In this document: piece after piece, positions 23,125 to 34,091 of the stretch
How the letters are laid out: each line of letters opens with the position of its first letter
How positions within the stretch are numbered: the first letter of the stretch is position 1
Made by a program: the position numbers and the translations under genes
Assembly: GCA_904066235.2 (NCBI GenBank)
Contig: CAJFCV020000004.1
Coordinates: 11,470,001 to 11,534,000 of the forward strand
Length of the DNA stretch: 64,000 nt
DNA from: Bursaphelenchus xylophilus
Lineage: Eukaryota; Nematoda; Chromadorea; Rhabditida; Aphelenchoididae
Reading direction: 5' to 3'
The notes under the pieces: model-generated
Seen by the model: only the letters and a program-made list of their open reading frames with translations
What the model was told of the DNA's origin: nothing
The model's database searches: none

Positions 23125-26029
23125 ATGAAGGCGCTTTCCGGCGTTGACTTAAACGCCGTGCTCTTCTATTTTTCCATTATTGAGTTGGTTGTTGCCGTCC
23201 TGACGGCAGTCCTGAACATGTATTTCACAGTGCGAATTAGTCAGTTGTCAACGATCAGCCCGAACTTGAGGACAATCATGGTGAGTGTTAGTTTGAATTT
23301 GTTGATTGCAAGCCCCCACAAAGGGTGGAACCGAAATGAAACGCTGTCAACTTGTTGCTTAAAAGACGATTTTTGGCTGGCTGCGTCAGCGGTGGACATA
23401 GGAAAAAATCGATTTTGAGTTTTTTGCATAGAAATGACCGTCGGCATGTTCTAGGGAAAAGCGAACAACAAAATATGTTACAGTAATCTGAAAGGCTTAA
23501 TTTTCAAAAAAAAATGAATTCCCAATGGTCGAAAACGTATACAAACAAAATTTTGGGTGATTTGCTCTTTCTATGACGTCACCAGGTCGAAAATTCCAAA
23601 AAAGACAAACTTAAGCAAATTTATGCCCTCCGGGCAAAACTGAGAAAAACTGTTGTTCGCTTTTCCTTCGCACATGTCGACGGTCATTTTTATGAAAAAA
23701 CATGAAATTCGGGTTTTTAAATTAAAAAAATTTAAACTAATTGTTCCTTTTCAAAATGAATGATATTGCTTGATTGTTTGTTGTTAGATTCTGACACACT
23801 TTCTCCCAGTGCAAGCGCAGGATATCATGCGTTGGCACAAAAATTGTCGCACAATGGAATTTTGACTTCATAAGAAAGGAAGTCGGTTTTTTCAGCCTGC
23901 CAAACCTGAATTTGGGCTTACGCAACGGAAATGATCCATTGCCAAAAAACGTAACCATTTTCTATCCGGGAAGTGTCAAAAAATGTAGTAAAATGCCTCT
24001 TTCCAACTAAAAAGACTCCGTTTTGAAGGGGGCGCCCTTCAAAACGGTCCGCCACTGTAGCCTTTTTGACTTCTTTTGAGCGACTTTTCTAGACTTGAAT
24101 TTAAACTTGAACTTGAACCGAAGGTTTTCAAAACACCGAACTTGAACTAGCTTATGATCTTATATGAAAAACAATTTGATTTTGCCGCGACGCAATTCAT
24201 TTCCCGGCGATGATGTGATTTTCGATGCGACAAGTGCACAAAATTTTTTCCCGACAGACTGATAAAATTAGCCCACTTTGCAGACAATCCAAACAATAGT
24301 GGCGTCAGTACTGCCATTCCTTCACTTCACCGCAACTCAAATGCCCGAAACTCTCTACAGTTTCGAGAATGGAAATTACATTACGGGAACAGTCTTTTAC
24401 GCCGTCATGATATGCAATCAAATCATCGTGGTACTATTTGAAGGCAAATATCTGCTGATCGCATTGGAGAGATGTGTTGCTTACAACGCGCGAAAAGACT
24501 ATGAGACTCGTGGTTCCCAACTGGCTTACAAATTGATGGGAATTACGGTAATTCCGAGATTCTTGTCGAAGATGTAAACTTGATTTCAGCTCTTCATTAC
24601 GATTCCCGCACTGGTGTTGAAATGGACGATAATTTGGCAGATCTTTGAAGGCGCGCCGATAGATCTGCGGCTTCGAAAGACTTTTGTTTTGGACACGTAT
24701 TTCAACGGGTTACTTCCAAATTATGTTGCAGTACTTGCGTTTGTTGTGGGGGCCGTTGCAGTAAGTTTCGATTAGGAACATCATTTGTTGGCGTTGTCAC
24801 GCGCTGGGTTGGAACACGTGGATTGAGGGTCTTTATTCTAGCCTCTGTCTAAGGTCCCCATCCCTAATACATATATAGGATGCCGCGGGATACGATGAGC
24901 TGACTATACCGTACGGTAGAACACAGTAGACACAATAGAAATACAGTTTATTGACCAATCGAACAACCGCCACAGCGGAAAAAGGCACAGAAAGAATAAT
25001 TCACACTCTCTTTCACACTCCCATTGACTGGAAGATTTCCATTCCTTTTATACCAACTTGTCGGTCATTCTGTGGGAAAATGCAAATTCGCGTGCGAAGT
25101 CGTGGCATCGGTTCCACAACGCTTACGAAGCTTACGAAGCATTGTGGAACTCACTCATTTGCTCGGGGACAGCATGTTATGACCGTTTATAGCAAATTCA
25201 AATGTTTTCACAATACTTCTATGGTGTTTGCTCAAAATAGTCAACATACGGCCCAAAAGGCCCGATTGTTCTCTATCTCCACCGTCGGGCAGGATGTTTA
25301 AATGCCGGGCCTGCCTTTGCAACCAAAATATCAGACTGTCGGTAAAATAATGTGGGTTTGTCAGGCCTTGAAGCCGCCCATCGTGGCATTGCCACGTCCA
25401 GCCGCAACTGGAGATGGGGTGACTGCGACAAGGCGAGACACTTTTCTTTGACAAATCCACATTATTTTCGCGACAGACTGATAAAACTTCCTGAGGTGTT
25501 ACAATGATGATTCACAGTATCTTGTTTTCAGTGCTTTCTCTGGCTCAACAACAAAGTCTGCAATCACCACGCGTACGAGAGCTCATTATCCGAGCGCTAC
25601 GAAATTCGCCAAACAAAGGCTGTTCTTCACTACGTCAGGAGCCTGATAATTTCCTTTTTAATTCTCACGTTTATTTGTGGATTGGGCGTGGTAAGCATGT
25701 TATACGGAAAGCACGTTTCCCATATGGACGATGACTGTGTAGAGTTCAAGATTATCTACACTGTAAGTCGCGTAATTTTATGTAGATTCGCTCTGACAGT
25801 TTGATGTTTTATGCTCTTTTAGTTTCTCTATATTTGCCTGTCGATTTACAACTTTACCTCAATGTTGTTTATGATTAGTGCCTTTCCTCGGCTGCAAAAC
25901 GTCATCTTCAAGGACTTCCCTTTCCTTTATGGACGGCCCTCTGTCATCAACTCTCCCATGAAGCGCGACCACGTTGCAACGTCCCAAACGTACTTTCAAC
26001 AGCTGAAAGATGCATGGGATATTAAGTAA
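23125..26029 (+). CDS. Seven-transmembrane chemoreceptor, Sre-like (copy A)
   Basis: Five exons splice in phase 0 throughout: 23125-23280, 24284-24547, 24590-24760, 25532-25762 and 25823-26029, giving 342 aa. Seven hydrophobic segments can be traced, starting with LNAVLFYFSIIELVVAVLTA. After TM3 comes LLIALERCVAYNARKDYETR, matching the E-R-x-x-A and D-Y-E signature of nematode Sre receptors. The C-terminus is a short tail (LKDAWDIK). Such receptors act in sensory neurons; the ligand cannot be predicted. The paralogue at 31.1 kb has identical lengths for exons 2-5 (264, 171, 231, 207 nt). Introns 1 and 3 contain MITEs; the one in intron 1 ends about 20 bp before the exon 2 acceptor. Class assignment (Sre against related srab/srb) rests on motif memory only. 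Confidence 0.75.
23930..24061. repeat. GGCAAAAAACGTACC MITE, shortened copy in receptor intron
   Basis: Left CATTGCCAAAAAACGTAACC then ATCCGGGAAGTGTCAAAAA; right GGTCCGCCACTGTAG. The centre contains GGGGGCGCCC. The right arm lacks most of its length. It lies in intron 1 of the Sre-like gene A. Confidence 0.65.
24170..24262. repeat. CAGTCTGTCGGG MITE, right half only
   Basis: AATTTGATTTTGCCGCGACG leads to TTTTTTCCCGACAGACTGAT. The left end is lost. It ends 21 bp before the exon 2 acceptor of the Sre-like gene A. Confidence 0.7.
25330..25482. repeat. CAGTCTGTCGGG MITE, TGGAT subfamily
   Basis: Left TCAGACTGTCGGTAAAATAA, right ATTATTTTCGCGACAGACTG; interior GCCTTGAAGCCGCCCATCGT. It lies in intron 3 of the Sre-like gene A. 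Confidence 0.75.
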
Positions 26030-26050
26030 ACAGTTTTACATAAATTATGA

Positions 26051-26480
26051 CAGGGGATGTACTCCAAGTGCGACGCTCACTTTTTTTAAGGAGTGTGGCA
26101 CAAATTTAGACAAATTTCTTTGAGATATAGGACTCTTAGCTCGCGTTTTACAGAAACGGAGATTTTTAGACCGGAACTCGGTAAAAATGTGGCAAGTTTT
26201 TGAGGAGTCTGGGGATGAAAGGTACCATACTTTTTCTACCGTGTTTCCACAAAAAATTGAATTTTTCCGCGGGAAACTGGCAAAGGTACCCCCTAAAAGT
26301 TTTTTTCTCTGACCGCTCTCCGCGTTTTGCATTCTCTCCCGGGCCGCAAAAATCTTTGAATATCTCGACTGTGCCTATAAAACGCGAGGTAAAACCCTCA
26401 AGAATTGACATGTGGCGTGTGCCTTACTAAGTACAAATTTTAAAGAAAACTTGAGCGTCACACTTGAAATCTTTCCCTTG
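26051..26480. mobile_element. CGCTCAGATTTT-family foldback element, near-complete
   Basis: Left CAGGGGATGTACTCCAAGTG then CGACGCTCA; right TTGAGCGTCACACTTGAAAT then CTTTCCCTTG. It is flanked by TGA on the left and TAA on the right, so a TNA target site with one mutation is possible. The interior has CGGTAAAAATGTGGCAAG and CTCTGACCGCTCTCCGCGTT. It starts about 20 bp after the stop codon of Sre-like gene A. Confidence 0.6.
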
Positions 26481-27164
26481 TAATATGTATATGTAAATAC
26501 AAATAATGAGGGATTCGCAATAAAGTTATAATGATCTCTGTAATAATTTCTGCGACTGTAGCTGGAACGAAAGCATTGCCGTTTTGTAGTCATCTCAGGC
26601 TCTTCGTAAAAGTAGAGGAAGATATTATAACACCTCTTCAAGTGGTTCCCGGAAAGTCGTGGGCATTTCGATTTTACACCTGCAAAAATTCATAGAATGC
26701 AATGCTCTTTGAATATTAATCTTTACTTACGTTGAAACTTTGTTTCTTTTGTTATTATAAATACATTATGGGTTAACTTCATTTCTGAATAATTGTTTGA
26801 AGTTGACGTTTCTGTATAAGCAAATGCTATAGTGAAAAAAGCTGTTCAAGTTATTGTTGACATTTGGTAGAAAAAAACATGTTGTTTTCTTGCGAATGTT
26901 GACATCCAATGGCAAAAAACGTTTCCTTTTGCATCCCGGAAGGGACCAAAATGACTCGAAACCTTCCCTTCGCTAACAAGGGAAGTCACTTTTTTCGCAG
27001 ACGGACTTCGGAACGGGACCTAGTAAATTTCAAACCTGAAGCGTCTGCGATCATACAACTGATTTCCAAAAGTGTTTACGGGGCTTCTCGGCCGAGAAAA
27101 TCGACCGCAAAGTTTAGCCGGAATGAGCGACTAGCCTCCTCAAAAGAAACAGCTTATTTCATCT

Positions 27165-27232
27165 GCAGTGGTGGCCGAGTGGTCAGCGCGCTCGCTTTTT
27201 GCGCCAGAAGAGGCGGGTTCGATCCTCTGCGC
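27165..27232 (+). pseudogene. tRNA-like sequence in left arm of Tc5-like element
   Basis: GTGGCCGAGTGGTCAGCGCG is a good A-box/D-arm of the tRNA-Ser/Leu style, and GGGTTCGATCC a good B-box. GCAGTGG can pair with CCTCTGC at six of seven positions. The anticodon arm (CTCGCTTTTTGCGCC) is irregular. Probably a tRNA-derived module. Confidence 0.5.
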
Positions 27233-27929
27233 AGTTTATTTTCTTTTTTGGTTCGTAAATATTGATTTAGTATGTAAACATAAAATGTATACACTTTTGT
27301 AATTTTTTACAGTAATTTAAAACGCGTTTTATTACAAATCGTAGTTTGGCCCGGACATTGTTAAAATCGGTGTCTCAGAATTCAACGAAACATGGTAGAT
27401 TTAATCACTGCTAGGCGTAGAACATTCGCTTTCTTTAATTTTTCCCAAAATTACCATATGACGGATTACTGTAACTTTCTTCCTCAAAAAAGATGTGCCC
27501 TAATCGTGAAAACGAAGCTGTATTTTAGTGCAAATTGAGTTTAGGTGTATGTTTTCGACCATGTAGAACATTTTTGTAATTATCACCAAAAACTAAAAAT
27601 TACATCTAAGCTATGTTACACTTGAGGCAACATACCATTTCGGCTGCAAAAAATGCAGTTTTGAGATGACGCAGATTTTGAAACCGGAATATTAAACTTC
27701 AAGCCTTGTCTAATAAACCATAAAAATTTCAGAAAAATCAAATGTATAGTTTTTGAGAAATTGGACATTGAATGACTCATGTGCAATATCACCTTGACCC
27801 GAAAAAAACTGGCATTCTAGGGGTTTTGACCTGACGCAGATTTTGAAAGTTTCCACTACATTTTTATCACATTTTAGGAGGATTTGGGAAGTTTCAGAGG
27901 AAAAAAATGTATAGTTTTTGAGAAATCGG

Positions 27930-29110
27930 CCAAAATACCTTGTTTTAGGTCATCAGATGCCCGAAAAAAACTGGCATTCTTGGGGTTTTGACCTGACGCA
28001 GATTTTGAAAGTTTCCAATACATTCTTAGCACATTCTAGGAGGATATGGAAAGTTTCAGAGGAAAAAAATGTATATTTTTTGAGAAATCGGCCAAAATAC
28101 CTTGTTTTAGGTTATCAGATGCCCGAAAAAAACTGGCATTCTTGGGGTTTTGACCTGACGCAGATTTTGAAAGTTTCCACTACATTTTTATCACATTTTA
28201 GGAGGATTTGGAAAGTTTCAGAGGAAAAAAATGTATAGTTTTTGAGAAATCGGCCAAAATACCTTGTTTTAGGTCATCAGATGCCCGAAAAAAACTGGCA
28301 TTCTTAGGTTTTTGGCTAGGCGCAGATTTTGAAAGTTTACAATACATTTTTATGACATTTCAGGAGGATATAGAAAGTTTCAGAGGAAAAAATGAATAGT
28401 TTTTGAGAAATCGACCAAAATACCTTGTTTTAGGTCATCAGAACACAGAATCGTAGCCATCGGCTTACATTTGACAAAAGTTTTGCAGAGAGCTCGAATT
28501 TATTAGTGACAATTTGGAGAAAAAAACAGTAACACGCATATATCTCGGAAAAAAAGAGATGCCGAAGAAAATTGGTCGAATTTTCCAGCAACTTGACCTA
28601 TAACAGGTTCACCTTGGTCGATATCTCAAAAACTATTCACTGTTTTCCTCTGAAACTTTCTATATCCTCCTGGAATGTCATAAAAATGTATCGGAAACTT
28701 TGAAAATCTGCGCCTAGCCAAAAACCTAAGAATGCCAGATTTTTTCGGGCATCTGATGACCTAAAACAAGGTATTTTGGCCGATTTCTCAAAAACTATAC
28801 ATTTTTTTCCTCTGAAACTTTCCAAACCCTCCTAAAATGTGATAAAAATGTAGTGGAAACTTTCAAAATCTGCGTCAGGTCAAAACCCCAAGAATGCCAG
28901 TTTTTTCGGGCATCTGATGACCTAAAACAAGGTATTTTGGCCGATTTCTCAAAAACTATACATTTTTTTCCTCTGAAACTTTCCATATCCTCCTAGAATG
29001 TGCTAAGAATGTATTGGAAACTTTCAAAATCTGCGTCAGGTCAAAACCCCAAGAATGCCAGTTTTTTCGGGTCAAGGTGATATTGCACATGAGTCATTCA
29101 ATGTCCAATT
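27930..29110. repeat. 157 bp tandem repeats in opposite orientation about the element centre
   Basis: Units starting near 27930, 28085, 28243 and 28400 share GAAATCGGCCAAAATACCTT, GACGCAGATTTTGAAAGTTT and GTTTCAGAGGAAAAAA. The complement appears in units at about 28640, 28795, 28955 and 29110 on the other arm. Units differ mainly by GATATGG/GATTTGG and CTAGG/CACTTT type changes. Confidence 0.85.
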
Positions 29111-29730
29111 TCTCAAAAACTATACATTTAATTTTTCTGAAATTTTTATGGTTTATTAGACAAGGCTTGAAGTTTAATATTCCGGTTTCAAAATCTGCGT
29201 CACCTCAAAACTGCATTTTTTACACCCGAAATGGTATGTTGCCTCAAGTGTAACATAGCTTAGATGTAATTTTTAGTTTTTGGTGATAATTACAAAAATG
29301 TTCTACATGGTCGAAAACATACACCTAAACTCGATTTGCACTAAAACTGAGCTTCGTTTTCTCGATCAGGGCACATCTTTTTTGGGGAAGAAAGTTACAG
29401 TAATCCGTCATACGGTAATTTTGCGCAAAAACAAAGAAAGCGAATGTTCTATGTCTAGTGTTGATTAGATTGACCAAGTTTCGTTAAATTCTGAGACACC
29501 GATTTTAACAATGTCCGCCCCCTGTTAGGCTAAGCCCCAAAGTGTGGCAAAACGCGTTTTAAACATAAATCCAAAGCTGAATGTTCATGAATATTGTAAA
29601 GTCAAAACAGGGCTGGGTTAATGAAGATATAGTTCCTAAATTTGTGTTTTATTAAAAATTTCTAATAATTAGCATATGTGATGTTAACGGCATCTCTCTA
29701 TTTGATTCAATGGCCAAAAGAAATGCATCC

Positions 29731-29803
29731 GCAGGCGACCGAAGTCGAACTCACGTCTTCTGGCGCAAAAAGCGAGCGCGCTGACCACTCGGCCACCACT
29801 GCA
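29731..29803 (-). pseudogene. tRNA-like sequence in right arm of Tc5-like element
   Basis: This is the inverted partner of the 27165 copy. The minus strand reads GTGGCCGAGTGGTCAGCGCG, then GACGTGAGTTCGACTTCGG. The 3' half differs strongly from the left copy (GACGTGAGTTCGACTTC against GAGGCGGGTTCGATCC), while the 5' half is identical, so the arms have diverged or been partly replaced. Confidence 0.5.
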
Positions 29804-31106
29804 GATGAAGTAAGCCGTTTCTTTTGAGGAGGCTATTCGCTCATTTCGGCTAAACTTTGCGGTCGATTTTCTCGGCCGAGAAGCCCCGTAAACACTTTTG
29901 GAAACCAGTTTTATGATCGCAGACGCTTCACGTTTGAAACCTACTAGGTGCCGTTCCGAAGTCCGTCTGCAAAAAAAGTGACTTCCCTTGTAAGCTAAAT
30001 AAAAAACTCCGCTTTGAAAAGCGCGCCCTTTCCTTCAAGGCGGGCTCTTTAAAGCGGGGTTTTTTAGTTTAGATAAGGGAAGCGTTTGGAGACATTTTGG
30101 TCCCTTCCGGGATGCAATATGAAGCGTTTTTTGCCATTGGATCCGGTCCCTCACTGTATTTGTCCAAAAAAGCATTTTTCCTTATGGCCGCTCTCCACGT
30201 TTTGTATTCTCACGGCCGAGAAGATCGTTGACTTTTTTGGGTCTGCCATTGGAAAGATTGAGCTCAAATTGTCATTTATGTATCTGTGAACTATATCCAA
30301 TGCATTCGGAGAATTTAAACAAAATCTGACACTGGGGTTCTGGGTAAATTCAAATTTTTTTCGACCATGATGCTCGACCACGTTTTTTTGGCAAAATATT
30401 TTTTCTTCAGCATTTTTTTTCTGTACAAAGTACACAATAAGCAAAAAGTACGAGAGATGGGAATAGTTATTTCCATTGTACAGTTCAGGACATACAGGAC
30501 ACAGTCTTATATTGTCCTGAGCTCTGCAGTTGCAGGATATAAGATTAAATGTGGCCCAAACGCGTGGCCGAGCATCATGGCCGAAAAAGTCTGAATTTAT
30601 CCGAAACCGCTCTTAAATTCATAATTTCAAAAAAGATTACTATCTTTACAGGATCGGTGTAATGCTAAACTTTGGTTGAATAAAAAAAGCATTGAGCTGT
30701 GTTTATTTCCACAAGGAGCCGTTTTTTTCACCTGTTGAGCGTTCTAGACGTAGTGCTTAGTTAATGCATTATAATTATAAATATAAACATGAATTGGCTC
30801 CTTCCTCGTTCTCATTGCGAACAGAGCTTGCAACGGAACTTTCTTCCAAAAATTTTTCGGTCATTAATTCGGTCAGCTAATTCTATTGACCCGCCAAAGT
30901 GCAATTTGTTCATTGAGGTTTAAATACCCACCCCACGGACCCTTGACGCGTTTTGTTGCAAAACCTAATAAGTGAAAATGAATTTGCGGCTCAAGTACGC
31001 GCCTACAATATAATGGGCTACAAACCGGCGAAGTTATTCCAAAGTCTATGAAATTCTCAGCTTCCCGCCGGACCAATGAATTGGCCCGTACCGCTCTCCA
31101 GTCGCG

Positions 31107-33663
31107 ATGAGTGACAAACTTGACGCGGAAGCTTTCCTCTGCTATGTTTCCGCCTTGGAATTCGTGGTGGCCATCATCACGGCGATACTGAACATGTACT
31201 TTACATTGAGGATCAACCAGTTGTCAACGTTCAGTCCGAACTTGAGGACGATCCTTGTAAGTGTGCTGGGGTATTTAGCGGGGAGGACCCCAAGTGCAAC
31301 GTTCAGACTTTATTCAAATTTTTTATGTTTCGGGAATATTCTATACAACAATTCCTGAAAATTTTAGCTCCCGCTTGCAGGGGCTGCCAATATATCCAGC
31401 AATTTTTGTTGCTGAGCGAGTACACGAAACGCGGAGAGCGGTCAGAGAGAAAAACTCTTTTACACCATCTCTTTGCTATTTTGGTGCTGAAAAAATTGAT
31501 TTTTTGTGGAAACATGACTTTATATGGTAAAAATAAACAGAAAACTTATCATGCCAAAATTCTTAAAAAATGGCTCAGTTTTGCAGATTTAGGGTCTAAA
31601 AATCTCGGTCGTGTCTGTAAAGCGCCGGCTAGGAATTGTCAAAGAACAGCCGTACGTACCATTAGCTCTGCATTTCAGACAGTTGAAGCGATCCTGGCGT
31701 CAATCCTGCCGTTCTTACACTTGGCCACGTACCATATTCCGGAGCACCTGCACAGCTTCAAAGACGGAAATTATGTGTCGGGCGTCGCGTTCTATCTCTT
31801 GATGGCCCTGCATCAAGTTGTGATGGTCGTTTTCGAAAGCAAATACCTTCTAATTGCGCTGGAAAGATGGGTCGCGTACCTTGCCCGAAGAGATTATGAA
31901 AATCGCGGCTCAGAGTTGGCCTACAGATTGTTTCTGATCAATGTAAGTGGTTGGTGCGTTGAAAAACTTTCGTATTTATTTCCAGCTGCTGATAGGAGTT
32001 CCCATCTTGCTTTTTAAGTGGACCTCAATTTGGATGGTGTTTGATGGAGCGCCAATGGATTTGCGGCTTCGGCGGACGTTTGTCTTGGAGAACTACAACG
32101 ACGGTTTGATTCCAAGCTATCTTGGAGGCTTTGTGCTCATTTTTTCGGCAATTGCGGTAAGAGTTAATCCATTATCCTTGGCTAAAAACTCTTGGTGACG
32201 TGTTTTTCGGGGTTCAAGCTACCATGCTATAAAATCATGAAATTTTGAAGGCAAAGGTGAAAGAATTGTGGTCTAGGGGGAAGTTGATTTGTTGTTTTTA
32301 ATTTTTTGTACCTTCTTTACTTCCTCTTCAAAAACTGAGAGAAATATGAGGGGTCGAAGCTACATATAATATAAGTTTGACCTACAATTCGAGTTTTCTG
32401 CTAGCTACAATTGGCAGTATCAAGGTTTAGCTTGACGAAGGTTCATGTTTTGTATATATGCACGCTTTCCTCAAAGAGCTTGAAATCTCGGCATTAGTAT
32501 GGGTTTCCTCCTTTTGCTGAACGAATCAAAAAAAATCTTATGGCGCTAAGAGCATCCATAACGGTTGAGAAGCAGGGCTACATCTCTTACGAAACACAAA
32601 ACACAGGAAATATTGGTATTTTTTGGTCATTTCGGGAACGTCTTCCACCTTGATAAAAAATAAAACAATATCGGAAAACATCATGCGTCATTTTTTAACA
32701 GTATTAAAACAAAATTAGTCAGCATTTTTTTGTTCCGTTTGTGTGCACAAAAAACCATTAGTTTCCACAAGGAACGTACTGCAATAGTGAGGCAGAGACC
32801 TTTAGATCAAAAGCAAGGCAAAAATTTGGCGCTTTTTTGGCATGAAAAATAAAAAAAGTTTAAAAATTTATTCCTTGAGATGGTAGTGCTTTCACAAAAA
32901 ATCAATTTCTTCAAACTGGCAAGGATATGGGCAAAAAGCGTTTTTTCTATGTGAGCACTCTTCCCATCCAAGCATTCTTTTGGCGGAAAAGTAAATTGAA
33001 TAAAGACAGAAGTTGAAGAAAGTTGAATATATCGGATGCCGCTTGAAAGCGCGAGCTAAAACTTTGAGTAAATTATATGTGGCCTATGCTTCGACATGCA
33101 CAAAATTTAAAGAAGACCTGGGCCTTGCACTTGGGGTAGCTCCTCTATTCAAATTTCCAGACACTGAATATCCCTCCTTTTCAGATTTTCCTCTGGCTAA
33201 ACTCACAAGTCTCAAATTGTGAGACATACGCCAACTCACTGTCCGAAAGCTACGAAATTCGCCAAACCAAAGCCGTCCTGCACTACGTCAAGAGCCTGTT
33301 GGCTTCGTTTATCATCCTAATTTGTCTGTGTGGTGTCGGCTTGTCAACGATTGCATATTTGAAATCAGTGTCGCATCTGGACGACGACTCGGCAGAGTTC
33401 AAGATTGTCTTTACCGTAAGTCTTTATTCCCTTATTTGTACCCAAAATTCGCTCAGTTCCTCTACATGTGCCTGTCGGTCTACAATTTCATCGCAATGCT
33501 CTACATGATCAGAAGCTTTCCGCAATTGCAAACCGTCATCATCAAGGACTTCCCGTTCCTCGACAGTCGTGGAGTTGCAGTTCATCCGGCGGCGGAGTGC
33601 GATCACGCCGAAGCGGGGAGAATGTATTTCCAGCAGCTGAGGGATGCGTGGGATACAAAATGA
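31107..33663 (+). CDS. Seven-transmembrane chemoreceptor, Sre-like (copy B)
   Basis: Five exons splice in phase 0: 31107-31256, 31679-31942, 31986-32156, 33185-33415 and 33457-33663, giving 340 aa. The signature LLIALERWVAYLARRDYENR follows TM3. The N-terminal TM1 region (FVVAIITAILNMYFTLRINQ) and the loop GAPMDLRLRRTFVLEN closely match gene A. Exons 2-5 have exactly the same lengths as in gene A, so the two are tandem paralogues kept apart by about 5 kb of transposons. Intron 1 consists largely of a degraded CGCTCAGATTTT-family element (31277-31640), and intron 3 is about 1 kb. The tail ends QQLRDAWDTK, as in gene A. Ligand unknown. Confidence 0.75.
31277..31640. repeat. CGCTCAGATTTT-family fragment filling receptor intron 1
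   Basis: GACCCCAAGTGCAACGTTCA opens the block. The family phrases CACGAAACGCGGAGAGCGGT, AGAGAGAAAAACTC and GGAAACATGACTTTATATGG follow, then AAGCGCCGGCTAGG. The right terminal repeat is missing. Confidence 0.55.
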
Positions 33664-33907
33664 TTATAAGTGTATGACTATATGTATTTATTCGGGAAAA
33701 CTTTTCCATACGAGTAACAACTGAGGTCCGCAATAATAATTACTTAACAGCAATTGATGATATGTATATATATTTAATACAGAAAAGGCAGCGTAGATAC
33801 CAGTGGGTATCGTTTCATTAATTCATATTTACACTATGTACAAACAAGGCAGTAATTAGTAGGTCTAGTTCGTTTGCCAAGACTCTAATATGATTTTTGC
33901 GACCTGA

Positions 33908-34058
33908 ACGGTCCGAAAAAAGTCAGTGGAGCGACAGCCCAAAAAAGTCATTTGCACGGTGCAAGAAGCGACAAATTGCACAGTGCAAACTGAACTTTTG
34001 TTTTTGCACAGTGCATGTCGCAAAAATTCACTTCAGCGACTCTACGAACGGACTAGTA
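33908..34058. repeat. ACTAGTC-type MITE, partial
   Basis: GGTCCGAAAAAAGTCAGTGG at the left and CGACTCTACGAACGGACTAG at the right. The interior is a palindrome of TTGCACAGTGCAAA motifs. It lies immediately 3' of the acyltransferase stop codon. Confidence 0.55.
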
Positions 34059-34091
34059 CACTACTAGTAAGTGTAATATATTGTATATCCT

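Larger units (their letters stand above)
26977..29990. mobile_element. Tc5-like giant foldback element with tRNA-like sequences and 157 bp tandem repeats (3.0 kb)
   Basis: It begins CAAGGGAAGTCACTTTTTTC and ends with GTGACTTCCCTTG, flanked on both sides by TAA (26974-26976 and 29991-29993). The arms are inverted copies about 1.45 kb long around a centre near 28440-28610. Moving inward, each arm has a terminal part (GCAGACGGACTTCGGAACGG), a tRNA-like sequence, about 500 bp of unique text, then three or four tandem units of about 157 bp (each with CCTTGTTTTAGGTCATCAGA and AAAAACTGGCATTCTTGGGG). No transposase is present. It resembles the foldback habit of C. elegans Tc4. Confidence 0.85.
26905..30157. 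mobile_element. GGCAAAAAACG MITE split by a Tc5-like insertion
   Basis: The left half (about 26905-26976) reads ATGGCAAAAAACGTTTCCTT then CATCCCGGAAGGGACC. The right half (29994-30157) ends with AGCGTTTTTTGCCATTGGAT and CCGGTCCCTCACTGTA. Removing the inserted element and one TAA rejoins an arm whose text (CGCTAAGCTAAATAAAAAAC) matches the complement of the other arm. The host MITE is thus older than the insertion. Confidence 0.75.

Noticed and set aside
27918..28986. ORFs repeating MESFRGKKCIVFEKSAKIPC on both strands
   Set aside because: They follow the 157 bp tandem repeats exactly and appear in mirror orientation, so they are repeat translations rather than a protein with internal repeats.
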